Source of the DNA: Juglans regia
Lineage: Eukaryota > Streptophyta > Magnoliopsida > Fagales > Juglandaceae
Direction of reading: 5' to 3'
Length of the DNA stretch: 64,000 nucleotides
Assembly: GCF_001411555.2 (NCBI RefSeq)
Contig: NC_049911.1
Location: 2,976,001 to 3,040,000, forward strand
A program made the position numbers and the translations under genes. The notes under the pieces were generated by a model. That model saw nothing but the letters and a program-made list of their open reading frames with translations, had not been told where the DNA came from and did no database searches. Within the stretch, counting starts at the first letter, position 1. Every line of letters begins with the position of its first letter. Shown here in pieces: positions 48,105 to 63,538 of this stretch.

Positions 48105-51100
48105 CAGTGATAAAAAGTTTTTTTTCACCAAATTGATCCGTGGCAGCTTGGTGGCATATAACTGGTGAAATAAGTCTATTTTCCCACTAAAAGTTTAATT
48201 CATGACAAAAACTTATCTTTCTCCACGACATTACTAGCGGATAAAACATACAAAATTTCATGACAAAAAGTATTAGACCTACCCTCAACTTGTGAGAAAT
48301 GAGTGAATTTCTCATGAAATTCAATGGTGGATAATTGTTTTACCCATGACCATGTTCATGGAAAATGCTTGCATTCTTTTTTTTCCCAAGAAAAATAGTC
48401 ATGCAATTACATATTTAATTCATGTCCAGTGTTCATGAGAAATAACCATTTCCAACCAAATACATAGTCAAAACTAAACTAATTACATGATTAGATTTCA
48501 TGGCAAAAGACCAATTTTGCAAAAAGCACAAAAACATAGTTGTGAGAAAAAACTTTTTGTTATGACCAAATCTCCTCAATGAAGCCTAATTTGCACGAAG
48601 TGATTGGCATGGGGAAAAAAAAAACCCCTGGCAAGCAACATGGATATTTTCCACCAATTTTTTTGTAGCAATCTGCTTGTAGAGAAATCTACATTTACCA
48701 AAAAGGATTACAATCAAAAGAGTATTTTGCTAATACCATCACTGTATTGAAGCTACAAATTACCAACCATCAGAAGATCAATATCATAGCTTTAAGACTA
48801 ACTCAACCATACAATAAATTAATGGCCATTCACTTCATAAAACCAACACCTGAATAACTTCAACCAAAATATCATAAATATAAATTATATATATCATAAT
48901 ACTTTTACACATTTATCAACTGGATTAACCAGTCAATCAACACCTGCTGATTTACAATATATGTTTGCAAAAAGGGGATTAAAGGAGGTAAGCCAATTAC
49001 ATCAGTAATGTTCATAAGAAAATCCTCCAACATGTACACATATTTCTTGTTCTAAACACATTACTGCAATAACATGTGTGCTCCAATTCAACTCCATTCA
49101 TAGTTGGTTGCAAAGTCTCTTAATCCACAAATAATGAGGGGCTCATAGTTACCTGAAAATACCATTTACTAATCTGTATTAGCCATTAGAAAACATATAC
49201 TAGCTACTAGAACATATGCTTTGCAAATCATATTTAGAAAGATGATATAAACAAGTTGTTTTCTGGTTTACAACCTCTGTTTAATAGCCATTGAACAAGA
49301 TTATAGCAGACTTCAAACTAGAACTCATTGTAATAATTTTGATCATAAAACATTTATACAACACCATATCTTTTCCAGCCATAAATACCCCACCATTTTC
49401 CATATTCATAAACAACCACCTCTTACTACTTTTACATACTTGCTGCCCTATATATTTATTTACTTTATTTCCACCAAGCCCTATTAATTCATGAGGTGTG
49501 CCATCTGAAGCAATACATATCTTAAATTTATTCCCAACCTTATTCATTTTGACTGCATCTATCTAAGGTGGCACCATCAGTTTTTTATCTCCTCATACTC
49601 CAACCAGATCATTTGATATGTTTTTATATTTATACATAAACTACCAAATTGTAATAGAACATTACCACCTTCCATGTGCAAACAAAGATGTACTAGCATA
49701 ACTCATGGACTAAGTTAATTGTAAATAATTAGCTTCTCAGCAAATAACTAAAGAACACTTACTCCTGTGCAAGGAAAACAGCAAAAAGATGTGCAGGAAT
49801 ATCTGATTTAATGCAGGCTGGTGCTCTAAAATTTCACCTGCAAAGAATAAAAAGACTACTGTTATTTTAGTATTAAGTTTGAAATGACCAATACACAAAG
49901 TCTACAAACCAACTTGGAAGAAAGTATAAGATAATCACCCCTTGATGAGTACTAGAAGTCTTCTGAAACAATAAAATTCTATTTTTCCTAAATTTATATA
50001 TGCAACCAACCCAGAGTCAAATCCCACACACTTCCTCATGCTCTAGACAAAAGTTTTAAAACCACCATCTTTTCCCTATAACTTGTTCTAACATACCCTA
50101 CCACAAAATATTTCCACTAAGCCCCATCAAAATATTTCCCCTTACAAACTGCCATGGCCTTTAGATTGATACAATCCACAAAAAATGCCCACAAAAAATT
50201 CTGCTGTACCCAAATTCAGCTGATGCCTAAGCATCTTGCTGAGTCTCTCTATGAGACTCAGTATTTCCTTCCAACTCAGATATCCTTAAGTTTATCCCTT
50301 TCTCACACTCAGAAAATTCTCTCCTCAATCCAGCCATATCACCCATAATTTGGTCTAGTTTACTTTGTACATTTCTGCACAAGTCTTGTTTCGTTCATTT
50401 TCTTCAGCTAGACGCACAAATGCCTTGCTCTTCTTCATTGAGGGAGAGGGGTCGGGAATGACCATGTACCCCATCCCCTGGGCGTACCTAGATCTAAACC
50501 CTAAAACATCTTTGAAAACAGTTGCAGCCACTTCATCAACGTCCTCCTCGGGGTCTTTCTCTTTCAATTTCTCCACCATTAGATTTTGAAAATCAGGAAG
50601 TAATATAATTGAATCAAACTACAATCTCTACCATATTTCTCCACCATTAAATTCTAAATATGATATGAAAGAAAATCATTAATTAAATTAATGCAGTAAA
50701 TCATATTTAGAAAACCACACACTAGCTAAATTTATTGGAAATTAATTAAATATGTATAAGGAATATGGTATGAATGAAACCACATAGTCCAGCAAAAATT
50801 GTACTACAGTTCAATCTCACATAATTGTTTTCAGTTGTTGCGTTGATAAATTTCCCCTTCAGCCTCGACCAATGTGTTTCTTTGTAGAAAGCGACCATAT
50901 TTGGTGCCGTCTCCCGTTGTCACACATTGTTAGCAGTTAAGGCTCAAACAACACATTTTTAGTACTTATATTATACATCAGAAATGGCCATACCTTCTCT
51001 TCCAAAATCCTAACAAAGGATTTCCTTCCGCCTGTATGTTTCACCTTCAGTTTTGAACGATTCGTACTGTTTCTTCGGGACTTTTCCTAAATTATTTTTT

Positions 51101-52075
51101 GTATAATTAAAGTCTCATTTATTCACTTTACTTAAATGGAAAAGGCATCAAACATTTATTTTGCCACCATTCAACACATAGATAGAAAGCCACAAATAAA
51201 GGCAAAGCCACAAAATACGAAGAAATGACTAATACTTGCATACCTTGAATGTTCCGCTAGCCCACCTTTCGCATTGCGATTGCCAAACGACTTTGTCCAC
51301 CATTTCTGTCCCACCACGTAGGGCCTCCTCATGCGAAGCATATTTTAAATATACTTTGTGCAATTCATAGTGATAGTGATTGTACTTATCGGAAAGATAC
51401 GTTATCACCATTTCTTTATGATTGTCTTTCGTCTAGTCCAAAACAAAGTCCGCCTACAAGTTGAAAATATAAAGAGTACATGTTCTCATCAAACACACAA
51501 CTGCCTTCCAGTTTTGTAAAGTACTACATGGGAAATTCTAGCACATATAATAAAGTCTTACCCTAACACGATCAATTAGCTCTTGCTTCTCCTTCTCAGG
51601 TACACAACTCCAACTTGCATGCCTCATGTCGGCATATATTTTAATGATCCAAGTCACTTGACCCGTAAATATTGAGGCATGCTCGCACGATGGACCTCTA
51701 TGGCCATCCTTTATAACTAAAGGAATCTTACCCACCTTCCGGAGGCGGTCAAATTGTGTGCCCCGTGCAGGCCCTCGGCCCCGTTTCTTAATGGGTGGAA
51801 CTATATCTTGAAAAACAAGGGGCCAATTTGAATTACTATACTAGTATAACATTTTGAAGCATTTATGTATAAGCAATCGTACTAATGGCTGCCATACCTG
51901 TACTAATATTCCCCTCCCCACCTTATGCTACATCCATGGACTCTTGTACAGGTTCAATTGCTACATCCATGGACGCATATACATGATTCATGCAGATGAT
52001 AGCCGGCTGATCGATCAAGTACTGATTCTCGCTTGCCGTTAGCCTACTTAATTGGGTGGATGAGCAAATTAAAGG
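48105..52075. mobile_element. CACTA (En/Spm) element, degenerate, left part
   Basis: From about 48105 (CAGTGATAAAAAGTTTTTTT) to ~48680 runs a field of short, CACTA-style subterminal motifs (TTTCCCACTAA, TTCATGACAAAAA, TTTCATGGCAAAA). The region then contains minus-strand exons of a plant En/Spm transposase (50355-51820). The exact left terminus and target duplication are not clear, and the right terminus merges with the element starting at 52076. Confidence 0.6.
50355..51820 (-). pseudogene. plant En/Spm transposase (Transposase_24 / Ptta type), broken
   Basis: Exon-like blocks in order on the minus strand: ~51820-51559 (KKRGRGPARGTQFDRLRK, then MGKIPLVIKDGHRGP and EKEKQELIDRVR), ~51455-51245 (YLSDKYNHYHYELHK, VVWQSQCERWASGTFK), 51086-50994 (EKSRRNSTNRSKLKVKHTGG, then RKSFVRILEEK), ~50930-50830 (VAFYKETHWSRLKGKF) and 50579-50355 (DPEEDVDEVAATVFKDVLGF). 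This is the layout of the DNA-binding plant transposase domain carried by CACTA elements. Splice signals fit between the first three blocks (51559 donor, 51455 acceptor, 51245 donor, 51086 acceptor). An in-frame TAG at 51435-51433 breaks the second block, so it is a pseudogene. No DDE catalytic transposase is seen. Confidence 0.75.
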
Positions 52076-55000
52076 CACTAGAACAAATCTCTTTTTTTTC
52101 GGGAATGACTGTGGTGGGAAAAAGTGTAAATTTCGTGAAAAATAATCTGTTTCCCACTAATTTATGTGGTGGGAGACCCGTGGTACAAAACTGGTGGGAA
52201 AAAAATACTTTTTCCACCAAACCACAAGTTCATGGAAAAAAGAAATTTTCAACCAAACCACAAGTTCATGGGAAAAACTTTCTTTTTTCCATGAATTACC
52301 ATGGTGGTTAAAACTTTTTTTCTTCCTGGCAAATAATGTTTCATCTGGTATGATGTAGTGAGAAATAATATTATTTTCCATGTAAAGAGGTTGAGGCAAA
52401 ATGTATTTACCCATGACATATCTTCGTGGGAAAAAAATATTTTCCCATAAAATACTTTCCTGGGAAATATATATATTTTCCACACAGTATTTCATCAGAA
52501 ATATTTATTTACGGAGAAATATTATCGCAGGAAATAATCACTTCTGCTAAAAAAAAATATTGCCACGAGCTGCATTTATGGCAAATGCTAAGAGATTTTA
52601 TAAAAAAAAAAAAATTGTAAAATAAAAAAAATGAGACTGAGTCAAAAATAATCAAAACAAATAGTCTAATATATGCTAAAATAAATATATCCAAATCTTA
52701 GAGATCCAAATTCACATTTATAAAAATTTTAAAAAAAAAAAACATGAAAATTATGCTAACATAAAAACTTCTAATTAGAACCTAAGAGAAGAAATTGTTT
52801 ATACAATTTATACACAAACACCACACAACCACAAAACTTTATAAGTTACAATTCATGGCTCTACAAAACCACAATCATACAATCCATTCAAGTTTTATAA
52901 GATCAACATACAATCCGTTCAAAGTACTCATTTATTTTTACAAGCTTTATCCATACCCTATACATTTAATATACACAAAATTTTCTATTAAACCAACATC
53001 ATTATCATACTTTACAAACTCTCTACAACTCCAAAACACTTCAAAACAATTCATCACTATCAAGTTCAGCCTTTACCATATTTGAAGTATATTTCAAAAT
53101 ATCCTCGCTTGAGCAAATATATTGTTGTAAAGTCATAGCTTTGGTTCTAACCTGTCAAGGGTACAGTAACCTCTAATTAGAGACTACACACTAGTGATAA
53201 GTAAATGACTAAGCATGAAAAAAGGATTGAGCTTTTTACAGCTTTTTACATTGTATAAGTCAGCTACAATGATGTTTGTCATCCAAATAAATATCAAAAA
53301 GTGGAAAAAGAGTGTCCATTGTCTTGTATCCTTTGCTAAGTGGTGATAAAGCTAATGTAGAATGAAACAATTTATACAGAAGCAGTTCGAGAACTAACAT
53401 GGTAAACAATATTCATATTTCTTGACACGGTCTATCTTCAAGTGTTTCAAAGCAGCCTTGCATAGAGAATTTATATGCAAAAGTAATGATATATGTTATT
53501 ATCTTCTTTAAAAAAAAAAAAAGAATGAAAAACATAAGACTGAGCATCCACATTGTTGCAAAGTAAAAGAAAAGTTTTCCAAAACATGTCAAACCACAAC
53601 CTATTACAATATCAGTTGATATATCCTTAGGGTAGCAGTTTACCTCTTCAACTTTAAAGTAAAGCATGCAAGTTATCAAGGTTCTCATGCTTATCAATTC
53701 TTGCCTAGTAAATTTGAAATAAAGACAAAGTAGAAAGTTTAGTGCAAAGAGAACTTTACAAATTTCCAAACATCACCGTACGTCACTTTCCTGCACCTCT
53801 CTGCTTGCCTTACTCTAGTTTCTGTTAGGATAGATAAGTTTGAGCTTCCCTGGAATGTACATATAACAATCAAGTTAGTATACATGAAAAATTTCGTTTT
53901 TCATATCCTTTCAAAAATCTTACATAACATAAATCCAAGGCAAACAAGGCATGAAGCTAATTTAGTTACAATGCTCCTTACCAGCACAATTATTTAAGGC
54001 AGTACAAAAACACAACAATTGGATTTGAGAAGCAAAGAAGTGTACACTTTCAATTTTCACTTATGAAAACATAAGATAACCAATCCCCCCTCCCCAAAAG
54101 AAAATAAACAGAACTAAAAGAAGTTACAACACAGAGAAGAAACACACATGAACTCTACTCTCTTCACTCCAAGAGCTAAGACCATGCCTTACAAGAGTCA
54201 CCTTCTTCAATGACGATATTGACAGACTAGTAAGTCATGTTGTTGCTCTTTCAAAATCATACGCACCACCAGTCATAGAACCATCATTTTGAAAATTTTC
54301 TGCCATAAAGTGTTATAAAAATCAAGACCGAATTCCAGAAAATATACCACTCAATTTTCAATATGACCACCAAATTACCACAGTTGTCAGTTCATCCCCA
54401 ATGTCAAGAATTATTCATAATCTACCGACTGTTAATATCTGACCATAAAATGAAAAATAAGTGACATCGCACTATCTTAACTTTGGATCTTAAAAGTGCT
54501 TTCATCTCCTCAGCTCTCTTTTCATCCACGACTAGCCCAAAATGATTTTCAGAGCAGACTCAAAATCCTGTGAAGTGCAATTTAGTTGAAAACATTTGAA
54601 ATAGTAAATTTACATAGATATATGAATTCTAAGCCCTCAACACCACACCATACACGTCTATATACACCAAAATAATGCACTTGAGACACAAATGTTGGAT
54701 TTTTACCATGCATAAGAGCTGGACAGTGAAGGTTGCGTGCGGGACGTGCTCCTATGTCCATGGGTTGCTCGTGGTGGTGCTGCGTCTTGGTTGGAGGCGG
54801 AGATGGTGGCTCACGGCGACAGGGAAGACCACTGTAATAAGACAACCGTGGGGGGGAGTGCGTTGGAGACTCGCAAGAGAGACCGTGCGAGGGAGAGAGA
54901 TGCGGGAGCTAGGTTGGGGCGACAGTTGGTGACTGGCAGAACCGTAGGGCGGTTGAGGGAGGTGATGGCCATGGCTAGAAACGACAGAGGGGCACAGATC

Positions 55001-55679
55001 TGCTGCGATCCAAAAGGGGGAGGGAGATAGAGAGAGTCAGCGAGAAGGGGAGGGGCTGAGGAGGAAGACCCACGGTGGCTTGACGGCAAGGGGAGCCCGT
55101 TCACGGTGGCGCAGCAAGGAGGAAAGGCTCGACAGTTGCAGAGAGAGAGAGAGTCGCGATAGTTTTTTTTGGGGGGGAAGAATGGATCGAGGGATTTAAT
55201 TTTATTAGTATTTGCGGTAGCTTTTTATCACCGCAAATACTTTTTACACCATCGCAAAAACTAAGAACGGAGAATTAAAAAAGTTGGTCTATTTGTGACG
55301 ACAAAAAGTTGCCGAAAAAGAATACTAATCTCATCGCAAAAACTCATTACCTAGGAGAGCAATTTAAATCTGGTAAGATTATTTCCGGCGAGGAAATATC
55401 GCCAAAAAAAAATTGATAACCTTGTGGCAAGAACTAATAACCCACGAAAGAAACATATTTTTGGTAAGTTTATTTGCCGCGATTTTTAATCGCTACAAAA
55501 TGTGTTTATTTCATGGAAGAAAATTGTTTTCTCACGAAGTTTTACTTGCCAACGTTATCTTGTGGTAAAAGGCTTGTCTTTTTTCCCACGAACAATTTAT
55601 GTGTCATCAGCCTACTATTTGCCACGGTCATGTATCTTGGAAAAAGAATTCGTGGAAAAAACTCATATTTGTTGTAGTG
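52076..55679. mobile_element. CACTA-type element, non-autonomous
   Basis: Left end CACTAGAACAAATC at 52076 and right end, inverted, CACTACAACAAATATG finishing at 55679. Both ends lead into subterminal arrays with motifs such as GTGGGAAAAA, TTCATGGAAAA, ATCGCAAAAACT and TTCGTGGAAAAA. Flanking trinucleotides AGG and AGA differ at one base. The interior is AT-rich, with a GC-rich patch at 54680-55140 that may be captured sequence or an old leader. No transposase is recognised. Confidence 0.65.
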
Positions 55680-56640
55680 AGAGTAATTAGCTAGCCGCTT
55701 TATTCAAGATCATTCCCATTAATGGCTCCCAAAATTGGCTTTTAGCCAAATTAAAGGGTAAATATTATGGAAAACTCTTCTTCTAGGTATTTTTGTGCAC
55801 CGATGCGCACCAAAGCTGACATGGTTAGTGAAACAGTGTGTGCTCGTGAGGCGGGAGACGAAATTTGAAGGCCTTTGTGGGAGGAGACCGAAACGGCACA
55901 TTTTTACTCTAACTCAGTGCATTTCATTCTACGTACCCTACCCCAATTCCTTCTCCTTTCATCAACTGCTCCTTCTCCTTTTGTCAACTGCTCCTTCTCC
56001 TTCATCCATTCCAGCACCCTTCTATTTCTTCCCCATTCCCACTCAGTCCTCGTTTCATTGTTGAGGGCGGTTCCCCATTCCCCCCACAATCGCCTTTTTG
56101 GCATGTTTTCTGTCATCCTCACTTTGTAAGCAAGTTCAGTAACCATCGATGGGTCTCTCTCTATTTTTGATTTTTGTTTTGTTTTTTTTTATTCCAGAAC
56201 CAATCTGTTATTTATTTTTTGATTTTGTTGTAATTAAGGTTTATCTACTCTCTGCTACACGAAATTAGATAGAGGTAGTACAATTTGTGAACTTAACACC
56301 AACTCAAGAAGATAAACCAGGAGATTAAGGTTTAGGGGTCTAATTCATTTAAATAAATGGGTTTGGTAAATATTGGCTCATATACGATAGAAACCCAACA
56401 CATTGGCCCTATCTTGCTCATGATACTTGTAATTATCTATTGAGTTGGTTTATTAACTTCAATTTTAGCTCATAGTCTATATAGACATTTATACCAGCAT
56501 GCTTATGTCCTCAAGAATAGGTGATGGCCTTCTTTTTCGAAGGTAACTTTGCAATAGTATTACTTGTGCTAAACACTAAAATTGGTATATCATTAATTCT
56601 CATTACTTATGCCTAAAGATTGCCTTATCCCTGATGCGAC
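55680..56640. other. unassigned intergenic stretch
   Basis: A CT-rich segment (55940-56060) opens short ORFs on both strands that resemble no family. I see nothing else to name here. Confidence 0.5.
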
Positions 56641-58010
56641 GGAGTGTGGGTTAGTCCTTAGCTACCTAAAAGCAAAATACTTTATCTTCCTCGTAAACAT
56701 CAATAGGCGGGAACTGGTCCAATTGCAAACTACCCAAAACAATTACCTCTCCGTGGGATAACAGGGACGAGTCGAGCTAAAGGCTACTCGGACCCTCCCG
56801 CAGAGGAGAGCGGACCTAGCCTTTAGGCGGTCCTAATACTTACCCCAACAAATGCTGCGAAGAAAGAGTGGATTCAACGCCAACTTGTCCCAAAACCTTA
56901 CCTTTTTCCTGTGATGTCAACGAGCGGGAGCGAGTTTAGTCTCAAACTACCAGAAAAAATTACCTCCCCACGGGATAACAAGGGTGAGTCGAGCTAGAGG
57001 CCACTTGGACCCTCCTACGGTGGAGAGCAGGCTTGGCCTTAGGCTACCCGAATACTTACTTAGACTCTCATCACGATGAAAGAGCGGATCGACCCCAAAC
57101 CCGTCCGAAGAAGTTACCTCATTGGGGAACTAAAGGGCATGTTTGACTTGAGGCATCCTGACCTCTCCCCAATAGAGTGCAGGCCTAGTCTTTAAACTAC
57201 CAGACATAAACAAAGTCTCCAATGAGGAAAAGCACTGCACAGAGAGCTACATGATGTCAACGAGCGGGAGCGAATCCAGCTGCGGACTGCCTTTAAACTT
57301 ACCTCCCCGCAGGGTAACAGGGATGAGTCGAGCCATAGGCCACTCAGACCTTCATGCGGAGGAGATCAGGCCCGACCTTTAGGCTGCCCGAATATTCATC
57401 TCGACTCCCACTGCAATAAAGAACAAACTGCCTCACAACCGCCCAAAGAAATTACCTCCTCTGGGGTTAAAGAGGCAGGACGGCCTTAGGTGTCCTGACC
57501 TTTCCCAGGCAGAAAGCGTGCCAAGTCTATGGACTGCTTGAATAATGGAGCGAAAAGCACGAACATTAGCAACATGGATGTCGACAACACGGGCAGTAGT
57601 GGCATGGCAGAAAACGACAAGCACAGTACGACGTAGGCTGGGGGCCCAGGTTTACGAAATTAACTCCTGCCCTTTAGAGCAAAATAATGATAATATCTTT
57701 ATCTTCCAACCAAGAATTAAATACAAAATGCTATGGAGGAAAACGGGTACAATCCCAAACTGCCCGGACAGCTTACCTCCCAATGGACCAAGGAGGCAAG
57801 TCCAGCCAGAGGCCGTCTTGTCTCCTCGCGGCAGAGAGTGGGATTAGCCCGACGACTACCTGAAGAATAAACTTATGCTAATGGAGGAGGAGGGGTATAG
57901 TTCCAAACTGCCCGGGCAGCTTATATTCCCATGAGCCAAGGAGGCAGGCCAAGCCCATGACCACTTCATCTCCTCGCGAAGGAGAGCGGGATCGGCCCAA
58001 CTAGAAGGCT
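56640..58010. repeat. degenerate tandem array, GC-richer than surroundings
   Basis: A module with ACCTCCCCGCAGGGTAACAG-like start, GGGATGAGTCGAGC, AGGCCACTCGGACC and GGAGAGCAGGC recurs near 56744, 56963 and 57301, and a related shorter form recurs near 57770 and 57890; TGATGTCAACGAGCGGGAGC occurs near 56913 and 57251. No ORF spans it. Such arrays are common in the non-coding part of Tat/Ogre-type Ty3 elements, which is my best guess of origin; no LTR or pol is visible. Confidence 0.65.
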
Positions 58011-59041
58011 ACACAATAAAGGTGGGATAAAGTGGAAGAATAAAATAACCAGGTGGGGTAAAACTCGACTAGAAGACAGACAAAAAAATAAAGAAAATCA
58101 GCACAAGGAGAATGCAGAGAATGTCGGCCCCATTAAGCAAAGTCATTAAGGCCCCCGGAGAATGACTACATGATAAAGGCGGATGAAAATGGTGCGAACA
58201 AGAAAGCTGTCAGTCAACGAGGTTGTCAAGCGCAGGCCAGACACTGGTGGGGTGGACCGTAAAGCCATAAGTGGTGAGTCCTTGCAACCAAAACTCCTGC
58301 CAGGCCGACCACAAGAGAAAAGAATAAGGTTGCAGTAAAAGGAAAATGCACAAAGATACATGGTCGGACACAACAGAATATAAGGCGATATCATTGATCA
58401 TCACAAGTTACAATATAAAGCCACAGAGTCACAAAGGGCAAGATGCAACGTAAGGCGGCTCATCACAACAACATACAACTAAAAACAGCTATGTGTGACA
58501 GAAAGAGAAAAGGCAAAGTAAAATTGCATAGAGGTCTCGGGAGGATGACTATCCAACAAGGGCAATCGAACGTAGCGCAAAAGAATAAACGGGCAGCCAG
58601 AAAGGTAGTTAGGAATCCTACGATTTCCTGCGACAAATTCCCCCCAGGCTTGCCACAAAAAAAAAAAAAAAAAGAGAGAATGCACGAAAAGAAAACATAA
58701 TGGGCAACTTGGTACAACAAAAGTGTGAAATACTTTCATTAATTAAAGTTGTATACAAGTCGTTGGGTGACAATATATAGGTACATACATTTAGGCAAAA
58801 AGAAAAGACAGGGAAGAACAAAACAAAAGAGTTGCAGCAACACGGGAGAGCTAGGACATGGCGACGTCAAGTCTCAGTACCAATATCAGGAGCGTCAGGA
58901 GCGGGATCACTTGGCTCTAGAGCGACAAGCTCGGGCACGACCGGACCCGGGAAAGTGTCAGGAATCTCCTTCCTTCCCAAGTCGCAACTAAACACAAAGA
59001 CTGCCTCGTTGATAGGAATGTTGTCAAGGTTAAGGCCTTGC
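58011..59041. other. continuation of the repeat-derived region, with a short open minus-strand frame
   Basis: A second loosely repeated unit (CTCCTGCCAGGCCGACCAC at ~58296 and CCCCCAGGCTTGCCAC at ~58641, about 345 bp apart) supports a retroelement remnant. On the minus strand, about 59055-58880, an open frame without ATG reads INEAVFVFSCDLGRKEIPDT then PGPVVPELVALEPSDPAP before a stop; I do not recognise it. Confidence 0.4.
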
Positions 59042-59190
59042 AGAATTTTTTTAAATTTTTATACAAAATAAAACAACTTTTTCAAATCCTAAAAAAAAAA
59101 AAATATTAAAAAAATATATTCTAACAATATTTTATTCAACTTTTAATTTTAATTTCAACTCATCTCATCTGTGAAAACAAACGAGGTCTT
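59042..59190. mobile_element. truncated Tourist-like MITE
   Basis: Carries the family's right half (ATTTTATTCAACTTTTAATT, CAACTCATCTCATCTGTGAA) and ends CAAACGAGGTC followed by TTA, the inverse of the GGCTTCGTTTG end seen at 38440. The left terminus is absent. Confidence 0.6.
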
Positions 59191-60399
59191 ACAGTTTTCG
59201 TTTTAATTTTTTAAGAACTTCATTTGACTTCGGCTAGCTCAATGAAATTTGAGCTTGGTCCAATTTATTTATTAATTATTTATAAATAAAAAAATTATAA
59301 TTAATTATTGAATGATATAAATCGATTAAAATAATAAATTCGTATAAAATTATAAACGATATAAAGTATAAATTCGAATATATATATATATATATATTAC
59401 AATAAATTGTTAAGCGTTATTAATTCTGAGCCTACTATAGCTACTAATAAATCTGTTTCATCTTATTGATCAAATTGAGCTGAGAAATTTGAAATGGTCA
59501 AAATTAAAGGAATATAAATAATTCACACAAAAACTGGACCATTATTTTTTTTCCCCCATTTGGAGTCACATAACACACACATAATGCAGGCCGTTGGAGT
59601 CTTGGAATAATCATGAATATATATTTATATATATATATATATATATATATAATTAGATGAAATAATGTACGTACCAAAAATAAAATTACAAAATTTTTTA
59701 TAGACAAGTGTACGTATAACGTGCGTGTGGCCCAATCATATTTGTAGCTAATCTCATATTTATTGCTCTTACGTGCAGTATATTTATTTAATAAAAAATT
59801 AACGAAAGTAATTATATATTAAATAACAGTTGTCCTAACTTATTTTAAATTGTTTACTCTAGTTTTGATTTTGAAGTTATTTTTATTTTGTTTTTATAAG
59901 AGAATCTCGGAGTTAATAAAATTATCATATAATAAATATCCAGGAGATTAATGGTATCTATATTTAAACGATGAGTAAAAAAAAAACCAACATATATATG
60001 AGCCTACAAAAAAAGTTCTTTCAGTTTAGTGATAATTAATGATATTCCTTGTGGTCTCTATTGCTCATGCTGATGTGCTTTGGATTTGGAATTGAGAATT
60101 GTTTTAGATACAAAAATATCTTATAAAAATAAATTTATAAATTGATATGATTTGATATGGTATGTTAAATTGTGAATATATTTTTATTATAATAATTGGC
60201 TGCATGATTTTTATTTGTCGGGTAATGTTGATCAGCTGAGAAGCTTTGGTTAAGTATGTTAAGCTTTGGTTAGGTGTAAAGAGATAATACAAAAATAAAT
60301 TTATCTATTATATATATTTTTATTTTTTTGGAGTAAGTGCTGAATATTTTATATAGTATCAAAGTAGAAGTATTCTGAATTTTGACTCTATATTCTATA

Positions 60400-62682
<2,283 letters not shown>

Positions 62683-63538
62683 AGATGACGTACAGTTTTT
62701 CCAAACGAGCAACTAGCTGAGTCCTAGAAGAAGATCAAGAATCTTTCTTCACCTGTCTTGTCGCTTGTTTATTAGTTTGGAGTTGGAAACTGGATCGGGC
62801 AGTTGAGTTTTAAGTAGAGAGAGAGAGAGAGGAAAGGGGAGGCAGGCCGGAGTTGAAGGGTGAGTTAAAGCTTCGTTGGGAAGTGCAAGGGTATTTATAT
62901 TTTGCTGTATCCAACGTTTCGCTTTGGTTCTATTTCCCATCGTCATCAACTACGTATATATAATAAGCTTTCAATTTTCCACTGACTCGTGCGGCGTGTA
63001 GTGCACATGATGATGAGAGACAGAGGCTTCGCGGGTCATTCAGAGAAGTACATATTCATACAATTGACATGAATAATATTATATGTACTGGTGCGTTAGT
63101 GATCAGATCACTGAGATATATTTACTTGATGATCACTGAGTTTGCTGGGTTATTCATTGAATCTAGATCATCTTTCTCTAAATAGTTCATAAAATTATTC
63201 TGAGGTAGTAAAAGAAAAGGCTCATTCTTCTACTGGATCTGACGTCTATGATTTGTTGGTGATCATGAAGCTGAATCAGATTCTAAAAATAGTAATTGGA
63301 GCACTACTAACGTTGGCCGCAAAAGACAGGTCAATATGAAAAGAAAAATTCTATTTGTAATCTTAAGTGAGAGTGCATGTACAGTATCATTGATAAATGA
63401 AAGTAAAATGAGAAAAAATATTATTTTAAAAAAATTATTATAGTTTTTTAAATATAATTAGACTTGCATTAGCAATTCCCATTTGGGGATTGTATTTAGA
63501 TTAACTCGAAAATGTGTACTCCAAATATGCACACCAAT
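62683..63538 (-). promoter_or_regulatory. WAT1-B upstream region
   Basis: Matches 45189-45620 of copy A nearly base for base up to about 63120, including a GA-rich leader (62816-62840) and TATTTATATTTTGC near 62893, which could be a TATA element. Beyond 63317 the homology is patchy. Confidence 0.45.

Noticed and set aside
49281..49547. 88-codon minus-strand ORF in the CACTA region
   Set aside because: It might be a degraded part of a transposon gene, but I saw no motif to support that.
54582..55104. GC-rich ORFs on both strands inside the CACTA element
   Set aside because: Low complexity and no family resemblance; more likely leader or captured non-coding DNA than a gene.
55795..56146. overlapping ORFs in a CT-rich segment
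   Set aside because: Serine/proline/leucine-rich translation of simple sequence in several frames at once, so not evidence for coding.
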